A stretch of 64,000 bases of DNA from Butyricimonas synergistica DSM 23225 (GCF_000379665.1 NZ_KB903372.1:822-64821); one strand, 5' to 3'. Shown: positions 38,001-45,991, numbered from the stretch's first letter. Program-made: numbers and translations. The notes: a model not told the origin generated them from the letters alone.

Positions 38001-38777
38001 AATCATCCCCGGAACGTTCCCTTCCAACATCTGGTCAATCGTGCTCACGCCCGCTTGCATAATATCATCCATCTTCAACGAGGTCACCGAACTCGTCAAA
38101 TGCCTTTTATCCACGTTATAATACCCCGTCGAGATCACGTTTACCTCGTTCAGCTCCGTGGCATCCTCTTCCAGTTTCACGTCCATCGGTTCAGTTCCCT
38201 TCACCGGAACCTCCAAACGCTTCATCCCGATAAACGAAAACACCAGTACCGTGTTATCCCCTTCCGAGGCAAGAAATTTGAAATTACCGTTCACGTCGGT
38301 TGCTGTACCCACGGTAGTACCCTTCAGCAATACAGCGACTCCCGGAAGAGGTTCGCCAAACTTATCCGTCACTTTTCCCGACAGCAACACTTTTTTCGCC
38401 TCGAACTTCTCCGGGACTTTCTTTTTGATCACGATCGACCCCATCTCGAACTTGTACTCGAAAGGCGTACCCGCGAACAATTTCGTCAAGGCGGAATCCA
38501 CCGTCACATCCTTCACCTTTAGCGTCACGCTCTTCATCTCCTTCAATTGATCCGCATTATACACGAAATTCAATTTCGTCTGTTCCTTGATTCGTTTAAA
38601 CACGACCTGCACGTCAACACCCGTCACGTCGATCGTCACTTTCTGGTTCTGTGCCGAGGCTACAAAAGGTAACCCGAACAACATCACCGCCATGAATCCC
38701 CACCTGCCTAACAGTAGTTTTCCCTTTTCAAAGCATAAAAAACCCGAAAAAGCAAACGACTTTCTGATTTTTTTCAT
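35046..38777 (-). CDS. SusC/RagA-family TonB-dependent transporter with STN domain (locus F)
   Basis: A 1243-residue signalling transporter: signal peptide to about residue 42 (VASAQ), STN domain about 45-120 (VTIDVTGVDVQVVFKRIKEQ), carboxypeptidase-like domain about 130-215, plug with WVLDGVILTDP and LKDASATAIYGPQASNGVI, then the barrel ending QLNLTF. The plug segment DFVNLLGNAISGLNPDD and the tail CSKKLKGQDP are nearly the same in the locus I transporter, so the two are close paralogues. It heads the structural part of a long unit that ends in peptidases and thiol-redox proteins. Confidence 0.95.
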   Translation of the reverse strand: MKKIRKSFAFSGFLCFEKGKLLLGRWGFMAVMLFGLPFVASAQNQKVTIDVTGVDVQVVFKRIKEQTKLNFVYNADQLKEMKSVTLKVKDVTVDSALTKLFAGTPFEYKFEMGSIVIKKKVPEKFEAKKVLLSGKVTDKFGEPLPGVAVLLKGTTVGTATDVNGNFKFLASEGDNTVLVFSFIGMKRLEVPVKGTEPMDVKLEEDATELNEVNVISTGYYNVDKRHLTSSVTSLKMDDIMQAGVSTIDQMLEGNVPGMIFMQNSGQVGAAPKLKIRGTTTILGSTAPLWVLDGVILTDPVNVDPAQINDLDFVNLLGNAISGLNPDDIDQIDVLKDASATAIYGPQASNGVIVITTKKGKIGAPSVSYSVSGTYRRRPHYTDKAVNVMNSMERIDVSRELIDRRLKIGSLNSWVGYEAAAQDLYNGVIDHDEFTRRVADMETCNTDWFGILLQNSFSHNHSLSLSGGTDHIRYYTSIGYSNENGNIRKESNDRYTGMAKINVNYDKFTMQFSMSGNMQKKEYTPSEVNLMGYAYNTSRTVRAYDEAGDLWFYQRHEGNDSKNYDQPFSIINERDNTYDRIETDQLNLTMALGYRILPSLKADVQFSYNTSHTDKETYFGADTWYAARLRKFSLITGGINEDQTELVTGGELRLDNTKNENYNLRGQLTFTRFLDKNDEHQITASAIGEVSSAKYGGSRIVHRGYIPDRGLFFDKIPIELVNIGTTTFKKLRYPKYYTWMESDDARGTLKDNLTRKVGLILTASYSYKDSYILNANMRIDGSNKFGDASNERLLPIWSVSGRWNLHENVLKNSNWVNTLALKLSYGWQGNMSAQDSPKLVIQKGTTNEYFNEYYSTIKQYPNPDLKWEKTSTFNLDVEFSFFNNKLNGSVGYYYRHTSDAFMSKTVSFVNGVGKYTVNKGTLTNQGYELTLNFVPINTIASVNGTSRGFVWRFDPNFGSVFNQLIDKLKSKDKVLQDEIDYKNYLDGSVQIAGRPVNTFYSYRFKGLSSTDGRPMFYGTEETVMVDGQEMNARDVFEGMTQEEVYSRVLTRSGCREPFLQGGIRNYFGWRNLGLSVNLAYSIGAKIRLMKMYGNTNSLAPGPETNMRREFVNRWRSPGDERNTTIPGFLNADEYSKTVNNGEWFQKLSVNKFAENIWKMYDNSDLRVVSGDYLRVQNVSLRYNIPERLCHRLLLKSAYVSVTGTNLYTFCSKKLKGQDPSQSGTSDLVNLSIRPQYSFQLNLTF

Positions 38778-38830
38778 AGATTTGTTGATTAATATTAAAC
38801 ATTATGGATGTACACACAACATCCGTTATC

Positions 38831-38862
38831 AAACCGTAAGCCGCGTCAACAGCTTACGGTTT
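38831..38862 (-). promoter_or_regulatory. Hairpin between fecR and susC (locus F)
   Basis: AAACCGTAAGC (38831-38841) and GCTTACGGTTT (38852-38862) form a perfect eleven-base-pair stem with a ten-base loop. It starts immediately at the FecR stop codon. The T-tract after it on the minus strand is poor (TTTGAT), so processing or attenuation is as likely as termination. Confidence 0.6.
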
Positions 38863-40031
38863 TATTTTGAATCACTTACCGTGACCACGTTACCCTTTAG
38901 ATTAAAACACACGGTGGCGGTTTCCCCTATCAAATGAAGAACATCCGCCACGTCAGTAAATCGAGCGGTCACGCCCGTAAATCGTTTTCCCTTCACGCTG
39001 TCATTCACGTAAAAGACCTGCAAGTCATACCAGCGGCACAAACGATTCATGATCTCCTCTATCGCCTCGTTCTCGAACACGAATTCCCCATTCTTCCATG
39101 CCGTGTAATAATACGTGTCCACGTCCCGTACCGCCACGTCCTGCCGCTCCGCATCGAACTCCGCCATCTGCTCCGGCTTCAACATCGTTTCCGCCCCCGT
39201 CGATTTCACGCGAATCCCCACTCGTCCCTCCACCAGCGTGGTTTGCACCCGTCCGGCGTGGTGCGTGTTCACGTTAAACGACGTCCCGTACACCTTGATC
39301 TCCATATCGTCCACGACCACAAAAAAAGGACGCTCGGCATCTTTCTCCACCTCGAAATAAGCCTCCCCCGACAAGAACACCATCCGCCGGTCTTTCCCGA
39401 AAGCCACCGGGTAGCGAATCTCCGTGTCGGAATTCAACCACACCCGTGTACCGTCCGACAAGGTCAACGCATACTCCCCGGCACGGGGAACCGTCATTTT
39501 ATTGTACACCAACTCCTCCGACTCCCGCTTCTCGTACACCAGCGACTTCTGTTCCGCCTTCGCCAAAGTCCCCTCGATACCGGTTTCCACGATACGAGCC
39601 GTGTCCAGGAAATACGTCCGCCCGTCGTTCAATTCCAGCACGACACGCCCGCTACCGGGCTGCACCCTCTCGGCAACAACCACTTTCTCCGCCCCCCGGT
39701 TCATATTCATCCACATACCAACGGCAATCGCCAACGGCAACATCACCGCCGCCGCGTACCAAACGAATCGTATCTGTTTCCGCCGCATCCGTTTATCCTT
39801 CATCTCCCGGGCTTTCCGCATCATCTCGGTCTTCCGTGCCGACAACACACGCCGTTCCAACCCTATCGCCGGATCTGTCACTCCCCCTCGTGCAGCACGT
39901 TCGTAAAAATCCCGATGCCGCACGGATCCCTCCAACCACGTTTCCAGCTTCTCCCGCTCCGTCCCGGTCAACTCTCCCCAAAAACTCTTCGAGATGATTT
40001 CCCAATCTATATGTTTGCCTGTATCTTTCAT
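38862..40031 (-). CDS. FecR-family anti-sigma factor (locus F)
   Basis: A 389-residue inner membrane anti-sigma factor; the ATG at 40031 is preferred to a GTG just before it. Order: cytoplasmic sigma-binding part 1-87, transmembrane segment about 88-108, FecR domain (VPRAGEYALTLSDGTRVWLN, SGEAYFEVEKDAERPF, VYGTSFNVN), and C-terminal DUF4974 domain (LCRWYDLQVFYVNDSVKGKR). It lies between its sigma gene and the STN-type SusC. A long antisense open frame covers it, but these conserved motifs identify the real strand. Confidence 0.93.
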   Translation of the reverse strand: MKDTGKHIDWEIISKSFWGELTGTEREKLETWLEGSVRHRDFYERAARGGVTDPAIGLERRVLSARKTEMMRKAREMKDKRMRRKQIRFVWYAAAVMLPLAIAVGMWMNMNRGAEKVVVAERVQPGSGRVVLELNDGRTYFLDTARIVETGIEGTLAKAEQKSLVYEKRESEELVYNKMTVPRAGEYALTLSDGTRVWLNSDTEIRYPVAFGKDRRMVFLSGEAYFEVEKDAERPFFVVVDDMEIKVYGTSFNVNTHHAGRVQTTLVEGRVGIRVKSTGAETMLKPEQMAEFDAERQDVAVRDVDTYYYTAWKNGEFVFENEAIEEIMNRLCRWYDLQVFYVNDSVKGKRFTGVTARFTDVADVLHLIGETATVCFNLKGNVVTVSDSK

Positions 40032-40135
40032 CACATTTCTGATTGATTACACTATAAAGACAAACTCCCCCTCCAAAATGTTTACATGAAATTCATTTTT
40101 TTTGAAAAAAATCGTATTCTCGAATAAATACGACC

Positions 40136-40720
40136 TCAGTGCTCCATGAACAACCGCCCCAAAGCGCACAGCACCACCACGTAGTCATAATTGGCAAAAG
40201 CCTCCCGCAGCCGTTCCATCCCGCGGTGCAATTGTGCCTTCACGGTATTCTCGTTCATACCGAGCCGTTCGGCAATCTCGCTATACTTGTACCCCTCCCC
40301 GAAACGCAGCATACACACCTCCCGGCAACGTTCCGGCAATTCCTCCATCACCTGCCTGATCTTCGCCAGCAACTCCTCGTCCTCCACCATATCCACGTTC
40401 TGCGACTCAATATAAGCCTCGGCATATTTCCGGTTATTCCGGTCTTCAATTTGCAGGCTCTTCAAATAATTCAGACACCCGTTGCGCACGGAAGTGAAAA
40501 GATAATGCCGAATAGACCCCCTCAACACCAACTGCTCGGCATTCTCCCATATACGCAGAAAAACATCCTGCACGATATCATGTGCCCGATCAGAGTCATA
40601 GATATACTTCTCTGCGAAAAGATATAACTTCTCGTAATACAAATCAAAAAGCGTGGCAAGCGCCGCTTCTTTCCGATGTCTTATACCCTCGACAAGATTG
40701 TCATACTCCACATCATCCAT
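40136..40720 (-). CDS. FecI-type ECF sigma factor (locus F)
   Basis: A 194-residue ECF sigma factor with region 2 (YIYDSDRAHDIVQDVFLRIW) and region 4 (LPERCREVCMLRFGEGYKYS, then EIAERLGMNENTVKAQLHRG). It ends with a hydrophobic tail (YDYVVVLCALGRLFMEH). It has its own promoter at 40743-40772, placed after a terminator, so its expression is separate from the RNA element upstream. It should direct transcription of the ten-gene locus F when FecR is relieved. Confidence 0.93.
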   Translation of the reverse strand: MDDVEYDNLVEGIRHRKEAALATLFDLYYEKLYLFAEKYIYDSDRAHDIVQDVFLRIWENAEQLVLRGSIRHYLFTSVRNGCLNYLKSLQIEDRNNRKYAEAYIESQNVDMVEDEELLAKIRQVMEELPERCREVCMLRFGEGYKYSEIAERLGMNENTVKAQLHRGMERLREAFANYDYVVVLCALGRLFMEH

Positions 40721-40742
40721 ACATCAGGAGATTATCCATCTG

Positions 40743-40772
40743 CAAAGATAATGATTCACGCGTAAAATCAAA
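40743..40772 (-). promoter_or_regulatory. Bacteroides-type promoter for the locus F sigma gene
   Basis: On the minus strand TTTG (40772-40769), an 18-base spacer and TATCTTTG (40750-40743) give a good Bacteroides promoter. Predicted start near 40736, about 16 bases before the ATG. The spacing is the same as in the locus I sigma promoter at 57950-57979. Confidence 0.7.
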
Positions 40773-40791
40773 GCAAAAATCAGATCGGTAC

Positions 40792-40825
40792 AAAAAAAGA
40801 GGGGGAAGTGTCCATATCTTCCCCC
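40792..40825 (-). terminator. Rho-independent terminator upstream of locus F sigma gene
   Basis: On the minus strand GGGGGAAG / CTTCCCCC (arms 40818-40825 and 40801-40808) with a nine-base loop is followed by CT and seven T (plus-strand A at 40792-40798). It closes any transcript arriving from the RNA element at 40945-41147 before the sigma gene promoter. Confidence 0.8.
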
Positions 40826-40944
40826 CGCCGCCGTCTTGAATTGGTTTGGTTGCATTTGGCGGTCGCTGTCTTGCTTGTACAACACCACTCGTACATCACA
40901 GACAATCAGATCAAAAAACTATCATTACTAAATATTTTTGAGCA

Positions 40945-41147
40945 TAAAAAAACGCACCCAATCTTAGCCGACACCTCCCACCGCTGGAAACGAAAGAGGA
41001 TGTAGAACTAAGACGGGTGCGTAAATTTTTATATATACGCACTCCGTCCCCAAAAGATCACCCTTTCGTTTCCAGCGGTGGAGATGATCTTTGGTTTTAG
41101 TACATTTAAAGGTTCTAAACTCTACCGAGCGAAATCTCCATCGCTCG
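40945..41147 (-). ncRNA. Putative structured RNA of about 200 nt, unknown family
   Basis: No open frame is present, but the segment is full of long complementary tracts. CCACCGCTGGAAACGAAAG at 40978-40996 is perfectly complementary to 41063-41081 (19 bases). A nested hairpin lies at 41013-41047 (11 pairs, one bulged A). AAAGATCA/TGATCTTT pair at 41053-41060 and 41085-41092. CGAGCGA/TCGCTCG at 41126-41132 and 41141-41147 enclose a loop whose ATCTCCA is complementary to TGGAGAT at 41079-41085, a possible kissing contact. On the minus strand a final stem (ACGCACCC/GGGTGCGT plus TCTTAG/CTAAGA, 40952-41022) is followed by seven U: a terminator that excludes the nested hairpin. I do not recognise the family. 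Confidence 0.6.
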
Positions 41148-41152
41148 TGTGA

Positions 41153-41160
41153 CAAAGGTA
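41153..41160 (-). promoter_or_regulatory. Candidate -7 box for the structured RNA
   Basis: TACCTTTG on the minus strand (41160-41153) matches the TAnnTTTG box of Bacteroides promoters and lies six bases before the first hairpin. The upstream -33 element is imperfect (TTGT around 41181-41184), so this is a moderate match only. Confidence 0.45.
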
Positions 41161-41554
41161 TAAATAATTTCCAAAAAAGTACAACATGCCTCTAAATACT
41201 TTAAATATCGAACATTTTCTGACATTTGTTCCCCTGATTTCCCCGATAAACCGGGATCCTACACTGTTAAGCAATTAAAAGGCGACAATTAGCAGACAAA
41301 TAGGCGACATTGCCCCTCTCTTCGCCTACTCCTCCGTCAACGACAGAACTTCTCGGAGTATTTTCATCGAAGTGCACACGAGTGAAAAAGTCCCTAAAAC
41401 AAACGAGAAATTCTCGGATATAAAACTTCTCGTTTTCCCCAGATCAAATAATACAACATTTGTCACACCCCTCCCGCCAATAAATAATCTTCTTCCACGA
41501 AAGAAGTTGCACAAAAAGTCTCATTTATCATAGAGAACGATGGCATATCAAAAG
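41161..41554. other. Non-coding stretch after the ABC-2/M1-like gene
   Basis: In these 394 AT-rich bases I see no credible gene, tRNA or strong terminator. Small frames inside it lack any family resemblance. It separates the end of the ABC-2/M1-like gene (41555) from the structured RNA. Confidence 0.4.
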
Positions 41555-44500
41555 TTATTTTTTCACCCACTTCACGGCATCGGCAACAATGATCTGTTTT
41601 CTCGGAGGAATTTCCCAGCCCTTCTCTACATACTTGGGATCCGTCTCAAACGTACAACCCCGGTCATCCAAAACAACCGTTGCTTTCATTCCCGCCGGGA
41701 AATAATATTTCCCGAGAGAAATCCAACCTTCCATTCTCTCGCTCAGATCAACCACGACTTCCTTACTTTCTTCCCCGTAACTTACCGTGTAGTACAACTC
41801 TGCACCTTTCCCGTAGTTCTCCGTGATTCCGGTATTATCTATCGGAATATGATAAAAGAATACCTCGTACTCTCCTTCTTCTGGTAATATTTGATTCCAT
41901 TCCGCCTTAAGCCGCCCATTACCTGCTAATTTGGCAAAAGCATTGCGTAAAATTCCACCATAAAGCTCTGCCATGATTACCTCTCTCCACCGATTCTCCT
42001 CTAGCAACGAGATGCCTTTAAACACAATTTCATCTTTCTTGAAAAAATCAGCCAATTTTCGACGCCCCCCGACAGAATCAATCAAATGGAAACCCTCATC
42101 CGTGTTATCCACAATATACTCTCCTTCTTTCGGGAAAAACTCTCCCGGATCAATATCTGTAACGCCGATAGAAAGATCCCGTGCAACTGGACTTTCCCTA
42201 AATCTATAATCAGTCGGGTTGAAATGAAAATCGGCAGGTGCATTGTATGACAATCCCGTTGTGATCAAATGCTGGGTTGCAAATGGCTCTATCTCTTTGA
42301 CTTCCTTGCATTCACCCGGACGAATCAAAAAACTTTTCACGCTTAGCCCTTTATCCGAATAAAATCCATCTTGCCCGATCAAAGATATAACACCATCCAC
42401 GGAAGAAGGATTATATACTTTAAAACTCACCTTCAAGTGCGGAGCATAGACATCATCCTCCGCTCTCTCGTACCGAATATCCTTTAGTATCAACGAGGAC
42501 ATTCCCCGGCTATCGTACCACTCGTCAAATATCGGTCCAAGATCGACACCGGACAATTCCTCAAATCCTGATCGAAACACCTCGAAATCACAAGTACGCC
42601 CTCTCGCTTGCCTGTAAAAATCTTCCATGAATCTATATAGCACAGTCCAGTCCACATACAAAGCAATTTTACCCTGCAATTGTATCAATTTCGCGGTAAG
42701 GTATCGCATTGAAACCCTTGCCAGGCTCGAATCTTCCAATGATTTTTTCGGACTATGCTTATCAAAATATTCCACCATCTCCAAATGGCTATCATCGCTA
42801 AATTCATAATCAAAACGACTATTTAACCGCATAAGAGATTCCATTACAACATTAATAGCAAGATAGACCGTAGAGGATACATAATTCGAAAACTCCCCGG
42901 CTTGTTTGGATACGTCAAACAAGCCCCCGCTCAATCCCCCGAAAAAAGAACTCGTGATATGAGGCTCCCGACGCATCTCAATCACTTGATTGTCCATATG
43001 AACGATGTTAGAAGAATAATATAATTTCTGATGAGTTATAGAAAGAAACTGAGATTCAGTCCCTCGTTCCGGGATAAAAATCATTTCCGGCTGCGAATAA
43101 CTGGAACCCGCTACCCACCAGCGGGAATGCGTGGTAAAAGACACGGGTATTTCCACGAAAGCTAAACGCTCAAAAGGATATTTCCGACGGATATGTGCTT
43201 CTTCCACCCACCTCTTTGTCCGAATCAGTTGCACCTCCTTTGCCTCGTCGCCCTCTACCTTCTCCCAATCATCGTATTCCTTTATCAAATACTCGCTCTC
43301 CGGGAAATAATAAATCTCGAACTCCACGCTATCAATCGTCATTGAACATCGCAAGTAATTTCCAATCGCGAGCGAGAGTCCCGTGTGACGTTGCGCCGGA
43401 GTGTGTGAAATCCGATCTCCCTCCCGAACAGCCTTTCCCTGCGAAATCACGGTTTGCCCCCCGGCATTGTGCACGTTCAACCTGCAATCTATAAAATGTA
43501 CTTCCCGAACGAAAGCGATTTCCAGGTTCAAAGGAGGCACCGTCACAGGATACCATAAACATTCAGGATGAAGGAACGTGAACTCCGGCGAACAATACGC
43601 CAATTGCCGCCCTGTCCGAAGTATTTTTCCCATCGAACTTTTCGTCTGATAAAAATCACTGGATGGAATATCAAGATAACAAACCCGATCATCAATCTCG
43701 CCTTCGTACTCCACAAATAATCGTACGCTATCTCCCGCTACCAAGGGATACTTCACCTTTAGCACCTGACCATCCCGTTCCGAAGCGACGGCTTCCCCTT
43801 CCACATCCAATCGTTTCACACGTAAACCCGGATTCAAGAAAAACAACAAAGTTTCCAAATCTTGCCCCGTGCCGTTTTTCAACATCAAACGACTCGTTGC
43901 ACGGTATCCGTCAGGTAAAACAAAATAATCGATATGATGCTCCGAAACCGTCGCATGAAGTTCTTTTGCATGGCGAGCGTATAATGCCCGATACTTCTCT
44001 CTTGTGCTTTCCGACTCCGTAAATATCCGTGAGAATCCAGCCATCAACAACAATCCTATCAAACAAGAGCATATTCCTCCCCATACACAAGCACGACCGG
44101 GTCGCCTCGCGTTGGGCAAACGAGGCATACTCCACACCGATAAACAAATCAACCCAATACCTATCAACAAATATCCCATCCTGTGCGGCAGATATTCCGC
44201 CAAGCCCACGTGTCCCACATATCCAGAAAACACGTTTGGAATTACACGTCCCCAAGGATCAAACACCCCGTGTCCGATCTCCGACAAGAAGAAATAGGTC
44301 AACAACAGATACCCCAGCAGCAGAAGCAACGCCAAAAAATGAATCTTCACCACTCGCATCGCGAACAAGGACAATCCCAAAACAAATACTAACGTGGGTA
44401 ATGTCAATGTCAAAAGATAGAAAACATTAATCCACAAACTCAACGCCCCTTGATAAAACAACGCTTGAAAAAGAGCGGCAATCAACAACACGACCACGTT

Positions 44501-44851
44501 CAGTACCAATATCAATCTAACGATTGCCCCAACATATCCCATTGTCCGTTCCCCGTTTCCTGCCGGATAAACATCAATAACTTCCATCGCATCACGCTTT
44601 TCCCATGCACGGACAAAACTATACACGACAAAGACTACAATCAATGCCTGTAACAGATTAAAATAATAGGATACCATATAAGGTATTGAAGAATCAAGCG
44701 CAACATCTGCCCACAAGTGATAAATCAGTTTAGGAAACAACAAATAAATCGTAATTCCAACAGCAATAAACACGAAAATCCGCCACAATATACCCCGACT
44801 AATCATTCGGGACTCGTAGCGGGCAATATTCCTGATCTCTCGAAAACCCAT
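41555..44851 (-). CDS. ABC-2-type permease fused to M1-like and golvesin-like domains
   Basis: A 1098-residue membrane protein. Residues 1-275 hold about seven hydrophobic segments in an ABC-2 permease pattern (IARYESRMISRGILWRIFVF at the start). A large extracytoplasmic part resembles the M1 aminopeptidase half of Bacteroidota permease-peptidase fusions (beta domain from about 300, then PEMIFIPERGTESQFLSITH and FEELSGVDLGPIFDEWYDSR). I find no HExxH, so peptidase activity is doubtful, though I am unsure whether the whole subfamily lacks it. The last 100 residues (WISLGKYYFPAGMKATVVLD, VADAVKWVKK) resemble a golvesin/Xly carbohydrate-binding-like domain. No ATPase subunit is encoded nearby. 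It lies 215 bases downstream of locus G on the same strand. Confidence 0.7.
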   Translation of the reverse strand: MGFREIRNIARYESRMISRGILWRIFVFIAVGITIYLLFPKLIYHLWADVALDSSIPYMVSYYFNLLQALIVVFVVYSFVRAWEKRDAMEVIDVYPAGNGERTMGYVGAIVRLILVLNVVVLLIAALFQALFYQGALSLWINVFYLLTLTLPTLVFVLGLSLFAMRVVKIHFLALLLLLGYLLLTYFFLSEIGHGVFDPWGRVIPNVFSGYVGHVGLAEYLPHRMGYLLIGIGLICLSVWSMPRLPNARRPGRACVWGGICSCLIGLLLMAGFSRIFTESESTREKYRALYARHAKELHATVSEHHIDYFVLPDGYRATSRLMLKNGTGQDLETLLFFLNPGLRVKRLDVEGEAVASERDGQVLKVKYPLVAGDSVRLFVEYEGEIDDRVCYLDIPSSDFYQTKSSMGKILRTGRQLAYCSPEFTFLHPECLWYPVTVPPLNLEIAFVREVHFIDCRLNVHNAGGQTVISQGKAVREGDRISHTPAQRHTGLSLAIGNYLRCSMTIDSVEFEIYYFPESEYLIKEYDDWEKVEGDEAKEVQLIRTKRWVEEAHIRRKYPFERLAFVEIPVSFTTHSRWWVAGSSYSQPEMIFIPERGTESQFLSITHQKLYYSSNIVHMDNQVIEMRREPHITSSFFGGLSGGLFDVSKQAGEFSNYVSSTVYLAINVVMESLMRLNSRFDYEFSDDSHLEMVEYFDKHSPKKSLEDSSLARVSMRYLTAKLIQLQGKIALYVDWTVLYRFMEDFYRQARGRTCDFEVFRSGFEELSGVDLGPIFDEWYDSRGMSSLILKDIRYERAEDDVYAPHLKVSFKVYNPSSVDGVISLIGQDGFYSDKGLSVKSFLIRPGECKEVKEIEPFATQHLITTGLSYNAPADFHFNPTDYRFRESPVARDLSIGVTDIDPGEFFPKEGEYIVDNTDEGFHLIDSVGGRRKLADFFKKDEIVFKGISLLEENRWREVIMAELYGGILRNAFAKLAGNGRLKAEWNQILPEEGEYEVFFYHIPIDNTGITENYGKGAELYYTVSYGEESKEVVVDLSERMEGWISLGKYYFPAGMKATVVLDDRGCTFETDPKYVEKGWEIPPRKQIIVADAVKWVKK

Positions 44852-45016
44852 ATTATTTCATTTTAAATGACACACACGTGTAATGTGCCCCTTTCGGGGT
44901 TAGAAATTCCCAACAATGAATAGAATACTTGAATCTTCATTTAGTACTATCCCTTTCCCTAAATTATTCCCGAAAAAACAGTCCTTGTTCCGACATTTCA
45001 TTTTACAAACAACAAA

Positions 45017-45039
45017 GGAGGAAGCAATATGCCTCCTCC
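45017..45039 (-). terminator. Probable terminator of locus G
   Basis: GGAGGA (45017-45022) pairs with TCCTCC (45034-45039), with an inner GC pair and an AATAT loop. On the minus strand a T-rich tract follows (TTTGTTGTTTG). It lies 28 bases after the stop of the Mx1-like lipoprotein. Confidence 0.6.
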
Positions 45040-45066
45040 TCCGGATAAAATACAACAAACCCAATT

Positions 45067-45969
45067 TCAATTCAACTTAGAAATATCAAAACCACCACAC
45101 TTCTTCATTGCTCCTTGCAAAATTTCATATTTCTTTTTCATCAATGGGTATTCCTCTAATAATGCTTCCCGCTCTTCCATTGTCGTACCAAACACGAATT
45201 CCAACCATTGCGAAATATCAATGCTTTTATTGGGTGCTTGAATCCACCATCCTCCCCACACCGGGTCATCATCAAAACTCGTGTTACCCGGATCATAAGA
45301 GATAAATCCCATTTCATGCCAATCCACATCATCCGGGGTATAAACCACATCCCAGTCCCAATCGCTCTGCCCGTAGAATTTTTTACTCACCTCGTAAAAA
45401 TCATCCGGAACAACAAAAACATTTTTGATAGCAGACAAATAATCATTCCAAAACTTAGCATTCACCTCTCCCCGTATTTTCCGAACATCACTATCCGTGT
45501 AACCACTCATCTCCGAACGTATTCCGGCAATAGCAACAAAGTTTGTACTTGCAAATCCATGGTAAGAAGGAATCTGCTCCTCCATACCCAAAAAGAGAAT
45601 CGAATCTGCCATAATAATAGAATAAGGGAAATAATCTTTTTTAAAACCATCCGGATAAATATCGATAAAAACATCTTTCACCATATCCAACCCCTTCTCT
45701 AGCAAAACTGCCTCTTGCGTGGGAGCTACAATCCGAATATTATTCCTCTTCCTAAAATTATACCGGTAATCCTCTACTTCCGGGTCTTTTATAATAATCG
45801 TTTGATAATCCCGATAAAACTGATAGATATAATGCTGCACCGGGTCGGAAGGATCATCTTCCAAATTATACCACCCATCCTCCACCTTAGCATGAATATC
45901 ATCTTCCGTTGAACACGCGTTAAAACCGAAGAGCAACACGCATATAATCATTAATCTTACTTGTTTCAT
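45067..45969 (-). CDS. Mx1-like surface lipoprotein without HExxH (locus G)
   Basis: A 300-residue lipoprotein (GFNACSTED, Cys19) behind SusD. It shares the plan of the lipoproteins at 246 and 32440: VQHYIYQFYRDYQTIIIKDP near the start and MKKKYEILQGAMKKCGGFDI at the end. The segment where a zinc site would fall reads KFWNDYLSAIKNVFVVPDDF, with no HExxH. The FVVPDDFYEVS stretch fits what follows the zinc helix in Mx1-type proteins. Probably a non-catalytic partner of SusC/SusD. It is the last gene of locus G, before a terminator. Confidence 0.65.
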   Translation of the reverse strand: MKQVRLMIICVLLFGFNACSTEDDIHAKVEDGWYNLEDDPSDPVQHYIYQFYRDYQTIIIKDPEVEDYRYNFRKRNNIRIVAPTQEAVLLEKGLDMVKDVFIDIYPDGFKKDYFPYSIIMADSILFLGMEEQIPSYHGFASTNFVAIAGIRSEMSGYTDSDVRKIRGEVNAKFWNDYLSAIKNVFVVPDDFYEVSKKFYGQSDWDWDVVYTPDDVDWHEMGFISYDPGNTSFDDDPVWGGWWIQAPNKSIDISQWLEFVFGTTMEEREALLEEYPLMKKKYEILQGAMKKCGGFDISKLN

Positions 45970-45991
45970 AACTTCCAGTTTTTTAATTCAT

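Noticed and set aside
37641-38522. Plus-strand open frame of 293 codons opposite the locus F susC gene
   Set aside because: It lies over the STN, carboxypeptidase-like and plug domains of SusC, which are strongly conserved on the minus strand.
38934-40046. Long plus-strand open frame (370 codons) opposite the locus F fecR gene
   Set aside because: Composition is arginine/histidine/proline-rich without family marks, while the opposite strand carries clear FecR and DUF4974 motifs. It is a shadow frame.
40945-41147. Reading the structured element as a riboswitch or leader of the locus F sigma gene
   Set aside because: A rho-independent terminator (40792-40825) and a good sigma promoter (40743-40772) separate it from that gene.
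40945-41147. Reading the same inverted repeats as an insertion-sequence end pair or CRISPR
   Set aside because: There is no transposase frame, no target duplication visible and no regularly spaced direct repeats; the nested stems and U-tract fit an RNA better.
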